Assembly (NCBI GenBank): GCA_023150615.1
Contig: JAKLKO010000001.1
Coordinates: 439,892 to 503,891 of the forward strand
DNA: 64,000 nucleotides
Origin: Phycisphaerae bacterium
GTDB lineage: Bacteria; Planctomycetota; Phycisphaerae; UBA1845; UTPLA1
Direction of reading: 5' to 3'
In this document: piece after piece, positions 35,788 to 44,610 of the stretch
How positions within the stretch are numbered: the stretch's first letter is position 1
Layout: the number at the start of each line of letters is the position of its first letter
Made by a program: the position numbers and the translations under genes
Notes under the pieces: model-generated
The model's input: the letters and a program-made list of their open reading frames with translations, nothing else
Database searches by the model: none
Told to the model about the DNA's origin: nothing

Positions 35788-38700
35788 ATGTCCGATCACG
35801 CGCCTGCGTCGCCGCCGCACGCCGATGGATTCGTTGCGCGGATCATCCGCTTCTGTCTCTACAACAAGCTGATCGTCTTCCTCGTGCTGGCGTTCATCCT
35901 GCTTTGGGGCTATCGCGTCATGCCGTTTCGCGTCGAGGACGAAGCGGTTCCGCGCGATCCGATTCCCGTCGACGCCATTCCCGACATCGGCGAGAACCAG
36001 CAGGTCGTCTTCACCGACTGGCCCGGACGATCTCCGCACGACGTCGAAGACCAGATCACCTACCCGCTGACGACGACGCTCCAGGGCACGCCGGGCTTCA
36101 AGACTATTCGCGCCTTCTCGATGTTCGGCTTCTCCGTCGTCTATGTCATCTTCGAGGAGGGTTACGACTTCTACTGGTGCCGGTCGCGCCTGCTCGAAAA
36201 ACTGAACACAGCTCAGCAGCTCCTGCCGGCCGGCGTCACGCCCGCGCTGGGGCCGGACGCCACCGCGCTCGGGCAGGTCTTCTGGTACACGCTCGAAGGC
36301 TCGCACGGCGGATTCGACCTGACGGAGCTGCGCAGCATCCAGGACTGGTACGTCCGCTACGCGCTGCAGGGCACGTCCGGCGTCAGCGAAGTCGCCAGCG
36401 TCGGCGGCTACGTGCGCGAGTACCAGATCGACGTCGACCCCGACGCGATGCGCGCCCACGGTGTCCGGCTCCAGGAGGTCTTTGAGGCCGTTCAGCGCGC
36501 GAACATCGACGTCGGCGCGGAGACGATCGAGTGGAACGGCGTCGAGTACGTCGTCCGCGGCCGCGGCTTCGTCAAGACCATTGCGGATGTCGAGGACATC
36601 GTCGTCCGTGTCGCCGAGAACGTGCCCATCTACGTGAAGAACGTCGCGCGCGTTCAGATCGGTCCGGCGCTGCGGCGGGGAATGCTGGACAACGAAGGCG
36701 TTGAGGCCGTCGGCGGCGTCGTGCTCGTCCGTTACGGCGCGAATCCGCTGGAGGTCATCGATCGCGTCAAGGCCCGCATCCGCGAGATCGAACCGGGCCT
36801 GCCGACCAAGACGCTGCCGGACGGCACGACGTCGCAGGTGCGGATCGTGCCGTTCTACGATCGCACCACGCTGATTCATGAGACGCTCGACACGCTCAAG
36901 GACGCGCTCTACGAGCAGATCCTCATCACGACCTTCGTCGTGCTCATGTTTCTGTGGCACTTGCGAAGCTGCATCGTCATCAGCCTCACCATGCCGCTGG
37001 CCGTCATGGTCTGCTTCATCCTGATGAGCCTCGTCGGCATCGACTCGAACCTCATGAGCCTCGGCGGGATCGCGATCGCCATCGGCACACTGGTCGACAT
37101 GGGCATCATCCTCACCGAGAACATCGTGCGTCACATCGACGAGAGCGGCGGACGCCGACCGCTCATTGAATGCGTCTACGACGCGTCGCGCGAGATCGGC
37201 TCGGCCATCACCACCGCCATCCTCATGACCGTCATCGCCTTCCTGCCGATCTTCGCGCTTGAGGGCGCCGAAGGAAAACTGTTCCGGCCGCTGGCGTACA
37301 CCAAGACATTCGCCCTGCTGGGATCGCTCCTCGTCGCCGTGCTCGTTCTCCCATCACTTGCGCAACTCGTCTTCACGCCGCTCGCGTCCGGTGGCCGCCT
37401 TCGACGATGGCTCGCCCCCGCATCCGCCATCGCGGTCGGAGCAATCGCGGCCGCAAACGGCTGGTACTGGGCCGGGGGCGCGGCCGTGCTGTACGGAGTC
37501 TACTCACTCGCCGAGTCACGACTGACCCCGACCGTTCTGCGCTGGACCGCGCTCGGCGGCAGCGTCCTCGCCATGGCGGCCGTGCTCATCCTTCTGACGC
37601 AGCACTGGATGCCGCTCGGACCCGGCGCCGGACTCCTCCGAAACCTGGTGATCGTCCTCAGCTTCAACCTCGTCTGGGCGATCATCCGCGTGGCCTTCAT
37701 CGACTTCTATCCCTACTTCCTGCGGGTCTTCCTCGATCACAAGGTCGCGTTCCTGAGCGTGCCGGTCGCGCTGGTCATCTTCGGGCTTGTCGTATGGCGC
37801 GGCTTCGGCTGGACCTTCGCATGGCTTCCCGCGCCGCGGACGGACGCCGACTCGGCGCAGCGCACGCTCTACTCCAAGGTCTGGGTCGCGGGCACGCACG
37901 CCTTCCCGGGACTCGGACGCGAGTTCATGCCGCCGCTCGATGAAGGCTCGTTTCTCTACATGCCGACGCTCATGCCGCACGCCGGCATCGGACCGGCCCT
38001 GCAGGCCGTCTCGACGCAGGACCGCGCCATCCGCAACATCCCCGAGGTCGAACGCGTCGTCGGGAAGATCGGCCGCGCCGAGACCGCGATCGACCCGGCC
38101 CCCGTCTCGATGATCGAAACCGTCGTGATCTACAAAACCGAGTTCCGCCGCGACCCGGAGACGGGCGAGCTTGTTCTCGATGAGCACGGCCGCCCGATCC
38201 GACAATGGCGCGACCACATCCGATCGCCCAAGGACATCTGGGACGAGATTCAAAAGGTCGCCGATTTCCCCGGCGTGACGGGCGCGCCGTATCTGCAGCC
38301 CATTGCTGCGCGACTGGTGATGCTCCAGTCCGGCATGCGCGCCCCGATGGGCGTAAAGGTCTTTGGCGACGACCTCGCGCAGATCGAAGATGTCGGCTAT
38401 CGCATCGCCGAGCTGCTGCGCGAGGTCCCGGGCATCGAGCCGGCCACGGTTGTTCCGGATCGCGTCGTCGGAAAGCCGTATCTCGAGATCGACATCGACC
38501 GCGAGCGCATGGCCCGCTACGGCGTCAACATCCGCGACGTGCAGGACGTGATCGAGATCGCCCTCGGCGGCATCCGCGCGACCACGACCGTCGAGGGGCG
38601 CGAGCGCTATCCGATCCGCGTGCGCTATCCGCGCGAGGTCCGTGACCACGTCGAGGCCATCGAGCGCATCCTCGTGCCCGGCTCGACCGGCGAGCAGATC

Positions 38701-39537
38701 CCGCTCAGCCAGCTCGCGCAGATCGAATACGTGCGCGGCCCGCAGGAGATCAAAAGCGAGGACAACTTCCTCGTATCCTACGTGCTGTTCGACAAGCGGG
38801 CCGGCCAGGCCGAGGTGGATGTCGTCGAGGCGGCGCAGCGATTCCTGGAGCACAAGCGCGCGAGCGGCGAGTTCGTCCTGCCGCCCGGTGTGCATTACAA
38901 GTTCGCCGGCTCGTACGAAGGCCAGGTCCGCTTCCAGAAGCGACTGAGCGTCATCCTGCCCATCAGCCTCTTTCTGCTGTTCCTGCTGCTCTACTTCGAG
39001 TTCCGCTCCATCCCGCTGTCGCTCATCGTTTTCACCGGGATTCCGGTGGCCTGGGCCAGCGGGTTCATCGGACTGTGGCTCATTGCGCAGCCGTGGTTTC
39101 TTGACTTTGCCGTGTTCGGCGAGTCCGCGCGGTCGATCCTTCACTTCCAGACTTACAACCTCAGCGCGGCGGTGTGGGTCGGGTTCATCGCGCTGTTCAG
39201 CGTAACGATGGACGACGGCGTGGTCCTCGCCACGTATCTCAATCACGAGTTCGACCGGCGTCCGCCGCGGAGCATCGCCGACGTCCGCGCGAACGTCATC
39301 TCGGCCGGGGTGCGGCGCGTCCGGCCATGTCTCATGACGTCGGCGACGACGGTGCTGTCGCTGATGCCGATCCTGACGAGCGACGGTCGCGGCGCGGACG
39401 TCATGATCCCGATCGCGCTGCCATCGGTGGGCGGGCTGTCGATCGAACTGCTCTCGCTTTTCGTGCTGCCGGTGTGCTACAGCCTGTATCGCGAGCTGCG
39501 GTTGCGGCGATCGCTGCGTGAGGCGACGACCTCATGA
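35788..39537 (+). CDS. cusA: Heavy-metal RND efflux pump, CusA type, with extra membrane insertion
   Basis: 1249 residues, against about 1050 for E. coli CusA; ATG after GGGAGG. HME-RND hallmarks are DAIPDIGENQQVVFTDW, the membrane charge relay region GTLVDMGIILTENIVRHI and RLVMLQSGMRAPMGVKVFG. The Met in VMLQSG aligns with a periplasmic metal-binding Met of CusA. Extra hydrophobic segments at about residues 530-690 (AIAVGAIAAANGWYWAGGA, VLAMAAVLILLTQHW) lie between the first and second halves. It is the inner-membrane proton-driven pump of the operon. Cu/Ag is favoured over Zn/Co/Cd because of the adaptor's binding domains. Confidence 0.88.
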   Translation: MSDHAPASPPHADGFVARIIRFCLYNKLIVFLVLAFILLWGYRVMPFRVEDEAVPRDPIPVDAIPDIGENQQVVFTDWPGRSPHDVEDQITYPLTTTLQGTPGFKTIRAFSMFGFSVVYVIFEEGYDFYWCRSRLLEKLNTAQQLLPAGVTPALGPDATALGQVFWYTLEGSHGGFDLTELRSIQDWYVRYALQGTSGVSEVASVGGYVREYQIDVDPDAMRAHGVRLQEVFEAVQRANIDVGAETIEWNGVEYVVRGRGFVKTIADVEDIVVRVAENVPIYVKNVARVQIGPALRRGMLDNEGVEAVGGVVLVRYGANPLEVIDRVKARIREIEPGLPTKTLPDGTTSQVRIVPFYDRTTLIHETLDTLKDALYEQILITTFVVLMFLWHLRSCIVISLTMPLAVMVCFILMSLVGIDSNLMSLGGIAIAIGTLVDMGIILTENIVRHIDESGGRRPLIECVYDASREIGSAITTAILMTVIAFLPIFALEGAEGKLFRPLAYTKTFALLGSLLVAVLVLPSLAQLVFTPLASGGRLRRWLAPASAIAVGAIAAANGWYWAGGAAVLYGVYSLAESRLTPTVLRWTALGGSVLAMAAVLILLTQHWMPLGPGAGLLRNLVIVLSFNLVWAIIRVAFIDFYPYFLRVFLDHKVAFLSVPVALVIFGLVVWRGFGWTFAWLPAPRTDADSAQRTLYSKVWVAGTHAFPGLGREFMPPLDEGSFLYMPTLMPHAGIGPALQAVSTQDRAIRNIPEVERVVGKIGRAETAIDPAPVSMIETVVIYKTEFRRDPETGELVLDEHGRPIRQWRDHIRSPKDIWDEIQKVADFPGVTGAPYLQPIAARLVMLQSGMRAPMGVKVFGDDLAQIEDVGYRIAELLREVPGIEPATVVPDRVVGKPYLEIDIDRERMARYGVNIRDVQDVIEIALGGIRATTTVEGRERYPIRVRYPREVRDHVEAIERILVPGSTGEQIPLSQLAQIEYVRGPQEIKSEDNFLVSYVLFDKRAGQAEVDVVEAAQRFLEHKRASGEFVLPPGVHYKFAGSYEGQVRFQKRLSVILPISLFLLFLLLYFEFRSIPLSLIVFTGIPVAWASGFIGLWLIAQPWFLDFAVFGESARSILHFQTYNLSAAVWVGFIALFSVTMDDGVVLATYLNHEFDRRPPRSIADVRANVISAGVRRVRPCLMTSATTVLSLMPILTSDGRGADVMIPIALPSVGGLSIELLSLFVLPVCYSLYRELRLRRSLREATTS

Positions 39538-39758
39538 CGCCGACCGTCTGGGTACAGCCCTACCGCACGCGCTCGACACGCACGCGTGTAACACTCGGCC
39601 AATGTTCACGCTGCGACGGACCCGCGATGTGGTCGACGCTGGAACAACGCCGGAGAATCCGGTAATCTCACTCGGCCCGCCGGCACCGTGTCGCCGCTCG
39701 CGCGCCTCGGCACGCCGCGGACGAGAATCGGACTTGCCCGTCGCGCGAGAGCTCCCAG

Positions 39759-40598
39759 ATGCAGATCGATGGCTCGCTCCGATCGCTGCTCCAATCGGTC
39801 TCGAAGGCGCTGCAGGCCGGTCGGCCGTCCGACGCCGTGCATCTCTTCATCAAAGCGCTCGCGCACGACCGCTCGTTTCATCAGGGTGACCGCCCCATTC
39901 AACTGGCAAAGGCCCTCGGCAAGATGCGCTTCCTTGCGCTTGTCCGCGCGTTCGCCGATCATCCTTGCATGGCGTGTGAGAACGGAGTACATGAATGCGA
40001 TGCGTGCAACGGCCGCGGCGCGTTTGACGACTGGCGCATCTGCGATTCGTGCGTTGGCATCGGCACTTCGGACTGCGAGTTTTGCGCCGGCTCTGGATGG
40101 ATAACCTATAACTACGTCCCCGACTCCCTGCGGCCCGCCGTCGCCGTCGTGCGAAGCAAGCGCACGCTCAGTGAGGCGCGCCGGCTACTGGCGACCCCGC
40201 TTCCCGGAAACGCTGCCAGAGATCCCGCGGTTGCCCGTCGCGCCCTCGTTCAACGGCTGCTCCAACTGAATCGTCTCATGGGAGCGGTCAACAACGCCCT
40301 CGACGCCGCGCGAGACGCGACCAAGACCGGCCGCAGCGCTGAGCACGCGCTGAGGGGGGTGGAGGCAGCCTGCCTGAAGCTGGCCATTCGATTGGATCGC
40401 GCGGCTCGGCAAGTCCTGCTTGGCCTGAAAGAATCGTGGAGGCTGGAGGCGACGCGGACCGGGACGGCTGAAAAGCGGCGACTGTGCGAGCGCCGCGTCG
40501 CCTACTACGCCTCGCTCGTCCGGTCGCGGCACTTCAGGGGAACGAGCTTGTTCCACCCCGTCCTGTTTGAAATCCATCGCCGGCGAACGACGCGTTGA
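39759..40598 (+). CDS. Protein with DnaJ-type cysteine-rich zinc domain, no J domain
   Basis: 279 residues. Residues 67-112 carry a run of CxxC motifs (CMACENG, CDACNGRGAF, CDSCVGIG, CEFCAGSG), the pattern of the DnaJ zinc-binding central domain. No HPD-containing J domain and no DnaJ C-terminal substrate domain are present. The rest is helical and basic (RLDRAARQVLLGLKESW). It may be a free-standing thiol/zinc module, but its function is unknown. It lies behind the efflux operon at 220 bp and may be independent. Confidence 0.6.
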   Translation: MQIDGSLRSLLQSVSKALQAGRPSDAVHLFIKALAHDRSFHQGDRPIQLAKALGKMRFLALVRAFADHPCMACENGVHECDACNGRGAFDDWRICDSCVGIGTSDCEFCAGSGWITYNYVPDSLRPAVAVVRSKRTLSEARRLLATPLPGNAARDPAVARRALVQRLLQLNRLMGAVNNALDAARDATKTGRSAEHALRGVEAACLKLAIRLDRAARQVLLGLKESWRLEATRTGTAEKRRLCERRVAYYASLVRSRHFRGTSLFHPVLFEIHRRRTTR

Positions 40599-40625
40599 GG
40601 ACGGTCCTCGCCGCACGGAGGCGTC

Positions 40626-41082
40626 CTATCCGAGGCGCGTGGTCCGCGGCGGCGCGGCATCCAGGCCCACGGCCTGGGCGACGACAAACGCCACGGCCTC
40701 GGCCTCCGTCTCGCGGACGGTCTTGCCGGCCGGGCGGTCCTCGCCGCGATGCTAACGCTCGTGCGCGAGTTCGTGCGAGATCGGCGTCGCGCCCGCCACT
40801 GCGGTTCTCCGACTTGCGGAAGACCATCGGTGCGATGATGACGATGCCCTTCTCGCCCTGGCGGACGTAGCGGCCCATCTGCTTCCACGTGTTGAAGCCG
40901 GCGACGTGCGTCGCGTCGGGCTTCTGCGACAGGATCACCATGACGTTCCCGAAGCTGTACTTGTGAAACTTCGCCAGCATCGACAGGTAGCGGGTAAGTT
41001 CTTCGCTCTTGCCTGCGGCGAGTGCTTGGCTCAGTTGTTCGAGGGCCTGGTCGGCGACTTTCTTTGCTTGTTCGGCTTTCAT
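40626..41082 (-). pseudogene. Broken ArdC-like antirestriction protein gene
   Basis: The start at 41082 gives an intact N-terminal ArdC ssDNA-binding domain (QALEQLSQALAAGKSEEL, FHKYSFGNVMVILSQKP, GFNTWKQMGRYVRQGEKG, APMVFRKSE). A frameshift lies near 40800-40820. In the new frame the zinc peptidase helix reads ATPISHELAHER, then a TAG at 40752-40754, then HRGEDRP, TVRETEAEAVAFVVAQAVG and a stop at 40626-40628. One frameshift plus one nonsense codon therefore interrupt an otherwise conserved gene. ArdC genes are carried by plasmids and integrative elements. Confidence 0.75.
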
Positions 41083-41424
41083 GATTTTGCTCCTTGCCGG
41101 GACCCGCGACGTGCGGTCCCTTCGCAAGGCCGGAGGGACCCCGGCGGGGGTGGCAAGGGAGCGAGCGGCGGCACGGCCGGCAAAACGCCGGAGAGGCCCG
41201 CGAAGCGGAGCAGGACGAATGACGGACCAAACCCGAAGGGCGCAAGAGCGGGTCCGGCGTGAGGCGTGCAAGACTCGAAGGCGGGAAGCGAAACGGTGCT
41301 GGCCGGGAGCCGCGGCTGAAAGCCGGGCAAGCGGAATCGCCGATGGCCTCGATCAGCTGATGGCGTGGTTAGGCGGCCGCAATCAAGGGAAATGCTACCC
41401 GACGATCATGGTCAGCGAGACCGG
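41083..41424. other. Intergenic stretch inside the island, no gene supported
   Basis: This is the leader of the ArdC remnant and the 3' flank of the TGT-like gene. It is GC-rich with Arg/Ala-rich frames on the plus strand, none with family resemblance or a ribosome-binding site. The two minus-strand genes on either side are probably separate transcription units. Confidence 0.5.
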
Positions 41425-42717
41425 CTACTCATTCGCCAAGACTGAGGCCCAGTTGCGGAGATGTTGAACCGGCGATAACAAGGGGTCAGTCTGGTACTTC
41501 GTGAATGCTTCTTGTAACGCTGTCGAAAACGCAACGCGAGTCGTACCTCCCCGAAGGGCATCGATTTCACGCTTCCTTGCCAGCATGAAATGCTCGCGCG
41601 ATTCGGTATCGTCGAGCGTACCAGGGTCAGGCTTGCGGCCACACACTTCACAATCGCAGCGCAAATCGGGGTACTTTGAGAAGTCGATGCGGCGCGCCTC
41701 TGTCGCAATCTGAATTTTCTTTTTCAGCAGGCTCACGTAGTAGCGCGGGGGGATCATGCCCTCAACATCAACGTCTTGTGTTGACAACTTGCGCTCGGCA
41801 TAACAGATGCCGCAACCGAAACCACTAAGTCCAGCAAAGTGCAGCACTAGCGAAAACGCATCGCCGTAGAGCAGGATGATCGGCTTGTCCGACTTTGCTA
41901 GGCCTTCTACAAAGCCGAACACCGCGGCCAGGGCACCGACATCCTGGTCGCTGGAAAACCCATCCACCCAAAGCAGATAACCGTCGGGTTTGGCCTCGGC
42001 ATATTTAGATATGAACAGGGCGGCGTTAAGACTCAGTGACTGAGGCCCCGCGAGTATTACTGGGAAGACGGGAAGCGTTGTTTTCGCTTTCGTCCTTACC
42101 AAGAGGTCTACATTTACCTCCAGCCATGCCGGAACGTCGGAACCGCCGAGTGAAAAGTATGGTGGTACGATGCACATCGGCGGGTTCGCACCACCGGTCA
42201 TTGGCTTTCCCTGTTTGCGAGCATATTGTTCGTATTTGCGGTACTTTTCTGGAAGCTCCGACAGGAGCCTTGTCTGAAACTCGACGACACGGCCGACAAG
42301 TTCATCTGCCGCGGTGTTTGCAGAAAAGTCCTGCGGGATGAGAGGCCGGTCCTCACCAACAACCGTCTCGACTAGTCCAGCGTAATGTTGTTCCACCAAC
42401 TTTGAGAATGACCGCTTAAGGTCCCCCTTCTTTTTGCGGCCTGTTGTATCGCGTATGGTGCGGCCCGTTTTCCGGTCCCTCACGAATCGCTTCAAGAGCG
42501 CGGTGTCGCCCGCAAAAAGGTACGTCATTGGGTCGATCAGGTATGGCTTCTGCAACGAACCAATGAACTCGGCGCAGAATGCGGAGTAGTACGACGCGAT
42601 GTGCGCAGGCACAATTACGCCGTCATAAGCGTCGCGTCGGCGCTTGAACAATTCCTTCTCTTTAGTCGGTCCGAGCCTGTAAAAGCACCAAGGCCCGGGA
42701 TCGTTTGGCAAGGGCAT
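41425..42717 (-). CDS. TGT/DpdA-like protein, candidate defence-system component
   Basis: 430 residues; the ATG follows GGAGACTTAGAAC within the end of the nuclease gene (56 bp overlap). Alternating strands and helices suggest a TIM barrel: DGVIVPAHIASYYSAF, KPYLIDPMTYLFAG, AWLEVNVDLLVRTKA, FPVILAGPQSLSL, GYLLWVDGFSS, PIILLYGDAFSLVL and LSGFGCGICYAERKL. Near the end is CDCEVC, with a His 17 residues on (ESREHFML). This resembles the CxCxxC...H zinc site of tRNA-guanine transglycosylases and of DpdA, which inserts deazapurines into DNA. The resemblance is by eye and distant. No queuosine pathway genes are nearby. It is last in the operon. Confidence 0.55.
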   Translation of the reverse strand: MPLPNDPGPWCFYRLGPTKEKELFKRRRDAYDGVIVPAHIASYYSAFCAEFIGSLQKPYLIDPMTYLFAGDTALLKRFVRDRKTGRTIRDTTGRKKKGDLKRSFSKLVEQHYAGLVETVVGEDRPLIPQDFSANTAADELVGRVVEFQTRLLSELPEKYRKYEQYARKQGKPMTGGANPPMCIVPPYFSLGGSDVPAWLEVNVDLLVRTKAKTTLPVFPVILAGPQSLSLNAALFISKYAEAKPDGYLLWVDGFSSDQDVGALAAVFGFVEGLAKSDKPIILLYGDAFSLVLHFAGLSGFGCGICYAERKLSTQDVDVEGMIPPRYYVSLLKKKIQIATEARRIDFSKYPDLRCDCEVCGRKPDPGTLDDTESREHFMLARKREIDALRGGTTRVAFSTALQEAFTKYQTDPLLSPVQHLRNWASVLANE

Positions 42718-43180
42718 GTTCTAAGTCTCCAATATTCCGCAGTTTCTGCGACTGTGTTGCGTGGCTCAGCGCCGTTTTAAGATCGCGGTAATATCGTCGA
42801 ATGAAGTAGCCGTTTCGCCTCGCACGAATGAGAATACGGGCTGTGCCGTCGACGGCGATCAATCCAACATCATACGAAGCGAAGAGCGCTGCCTCTCTTT
42901 CGGCCAGTCGGGTCGCGAGCTTAGAAGGCACTGCCACATACGAAAGTTGTGCCGCTAACTGGTTCAGGGCTGCCTGCTTAAATGCGCTCCGCCAATCGCT
43001 CAATTTTGTTTCGACAGCATAGAACCGTGCCAGCGTGGGCGTGCCAAAGAGAAGATCAATGTGCTTTCCGAAAAATGGCACCTCCGCGAACACACGCGAA
43101 TGGTCGCTGAACAGCGACAAGAGCGGCAAATAGAGGTCGCTCTCGCGTCGGCAAATGGGATTTGGTGGTTCTGCGGCCAA
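42662..43180 (-). CDS. PD-(D/E)XK nuclease-like protein
   Basis: 172 residues. A TTG start at 43180 lies 2 bp after the preceding stop and has GGAGGGCGAG in front. The core motif is FFGKHIDLLFGTP, then FYAVETKLSDWRSAFKQA and LNQLAAQLSYVAVP. The Asp of HIDLL, Glu and Lys of VETK and a following Gln fit the PD-(D/E)XK catalytic set. Restriction-like, MmcB-like and defence nucleases share this pattern. It is translationally coupled with genes on both sides, which argues for a stable functional link with the TGT-like protein. Confidence 0.65.
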   Translation of the reverse strand: MAAEPPNPICRRESDLYLPLLSLFSDHSRVFAEVPFFGKHIDLLFGTPTLARFYAVETKLSDWRSAFKQAALNQLAAQLSYVAVPSKLATRLAEREAALFASYDVGLIAVDGTARILIRARRNGYFIRRYYRDLKTALSHATQSQKLRNIGDLEHALAKRSRALVLLQARTD

Positions 43181-43182
43181 GA

Positions 43183-43743
43183 TTACTCGCCCTCCGGCTC
43201 AATGATCCGGTTGACCAATCCGAAGAAGCGACCGTCGAGGAACCACATCACGGATACCGAACCCAAGAATCCGCACATTCCGGTCGCAAGCGCGACCATC
43301 CACGTGACGACCAGCCACCTCGGCATCGTCACCCAAATCGAGAGCAATGCGAGTGTAGTGATGACCACGGAGCCCCAAATGCAGCCAAAGCTCATGTGAC
43401 TCGCGGCAGACAGATAACGAAACAGCCGGCGTATGCGATTCTGCGCGTCGAGGTCGGTGGCGAGTTCGCGTATCAAATCCTGCTGTTCCGTTCGCTTGTA
43501 AATCTCTTCGACTTCGGTCTTCTTCTGTCTTCGTTCTCCAGCTACATCCGAATAGTGAGCGCTTGCCCGCTGGACAAAACGATCTCGGACAATGTTGATC
43601 GCAACGTCTCGGCGGCTCTCGTAATCGAGGCAGATCTTGTGACGCCAATTGAGGATGCCTCCAAAGGCAAGCGAGAGAAGTACCCCAAGGAGCGCGACGC
43701 AGAGGGAGAGGACTTCCTTGTTCTGAGCAATGAACTGGCTCAT
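43183..43743 (-). CDS. Three-helix membrane protein, possible effector
   Basis: 186 residues; the ATG overlaps the stop of the upstream gene (ATGA). One membrane segment is at about 12-30 (VLSLCVALLGVLLSLAFGG). A charged cytoplasmic or periplasmic coiled stretch follows at 35-105 (DYESRRDVAINIVRDRF, RRQKKTEVEEIYKRTEQQ). Two close membrane segments are at about 118-168. No family is recognised. Small coupled membrane proteins in defence operons often act as pore-forming effectors; here that is inference only. Confidence 0.6.
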   Translation of the reverse strand: MSQFIAQNKEVLSLCVALLGVLLSLAFGGILNWRHKICLDYESRRDVAINIVRDRFVQRASAHYSDVAGERRQKKTEVEEIYKRTEQQDLIRELATDLDAQNRIRRLFRYLSAASHMSFGCIWGSVVITTLALLSIWVTMPRWLVVTWMVALATGMCGFLGSVSVMWFLDGRFFGLVNRIIEPEGE

Positions 43744-44309
43744 AGCGAGAGCACCGATTTGTTGGCGAAGGCCGGATACTTGCGGTACACGTATCGGAGT
43801 AAGTCAAAGAACGGCATCGAATTGAATCGGCGCTTGATCTGTGCAAGGCGGCCTCGGTCGGCCGCATCGAGCGCATCGACAAGGGCTTTCGCTGCCTCGC
43901 AGCCATCGTCGGTGAGCGCAAAATCTCGCCTAGTCTCCTTCTTCACAAGCTGGAATCCGAAATCCCGCAAGAAAGCCTCTTCATCGGCCCCTTCGAATTC
44001 GTTGCCGGATGGTGATTCGATAACAGTGATCAACCCTACGTCTTCGGCGAACTCAAGGTCATCGTACAGGTCGTCCATGCACGGTCCGAAGTCGTACGCC
44101 TTGAAGTTGTACAAGTCCGGTGCATGCTGGAAAAACCCGCCCTCTTTCCAAAGAAGAAACAGAAGTTTCTGAAGGCGCGTGATTCCAAAAACTGGTTCGG
44201 CGATCTTTCCGGAAGCGCCAGGCGCATAGAGCAGGGCCAAAAGCACGTCGAGGCCGCTCTCGATTGGTGGCTTAGCTTCCGGGCTGCTAGGTTGTGGGGG
44301 CGGTGACAT
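43740..44309 (-). CDS. YwgA/Panacea-like protein
   Basis: 189 residues; ATG after AGGAGAAGGAGTCGTCT. After a Pro-rich leader comes ITRLQKLLFLLWKEGG, then YNFKAYDFGPCMDDLYDDLE and VGLITVIES. This is the arrangement of YwgA and of the Panacea (DUF4065/SocA) domain, often found as antitoxin or adaptor. The C-terminal part has LTDDGCEAAKALVDAL and a helical end. It is the first structural gene after the regulator (gap 59 bp) and overlaps the membrane protein gene. An antitoxin-like control role is possible. Confidence 0.5.
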   Translation of the reverse strand: MSPPPQPSSPEAKPPIESGLDVLLALLYAPGASGKIAEPVFGITRLQKLLFLLWKEGGFFQHAPDLYNFKAYDFGPCMDDLYDDLEFAEDVGLITVIESPSGNEFEGADEEAFLRDFGFQLVKKETRRDFALTDDGCEAAKALVDALDAADRGRLAQIKRRFNSMPFFDLLRYVYRKYPAFANKSVLSL

Positions 44310-44368
44310 AGACGACTCCTTCTCCTGAAAGGTCGATTATCTAATGTGACGATCCCTCGGGCGAGGCC

Positions 44369-44599
44369 TCAAAGCTGCCGGATCGCCTCGCTTGGATCGG
44401 CTCCGCAAGCCCGGCACCATGCCGCGAACTCGACCGGGTCGATGCGGCGGTCGCCGATCTCGGACCGGTGGACCATTGTATTGTGCATCCTGAGCTTGCG
44501 GGCAAGGTCCCGCTGGGTCAGGCCGGCCCTGGTCCGCATGGCGCGGAGCATCCCGCACATTTTCCTGTACGCCGGCTTGTGCTGCGGCCTTGCTGCCAT
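44369..44599 (-). CDS. XRE-type helix-turn-helix regulator
   Basis: 76 residues. A Cro/C1-type HTH covers residues 14-70: MLRAMRTRAGLTQRDLARKL, MVHRSEIGDRRIDPVEFAAW. It stands upstream of the four-gene operon on the same strand, with an inverted-repeat region (44611-44647) just before its start, so it is probably an autoregulated repressor of the operon. Confidence 0.8.
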   Translation of the reverse strand: MAARPQHKPAYRKMCGMLRAMRTRAGLTQRDLARKLRMHNTMVHRSEIGDRRIDPVEFAAWCRACGADPSEAIRQL

Positions 44600-44610
44600 T
44601 GCAGCAGCAG

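Noticed and set aside
35746..39246. Long open frames opposite cusA
   Set aside because: Asp/His/Arg-rich shadow frames of the RND pump with no family features.
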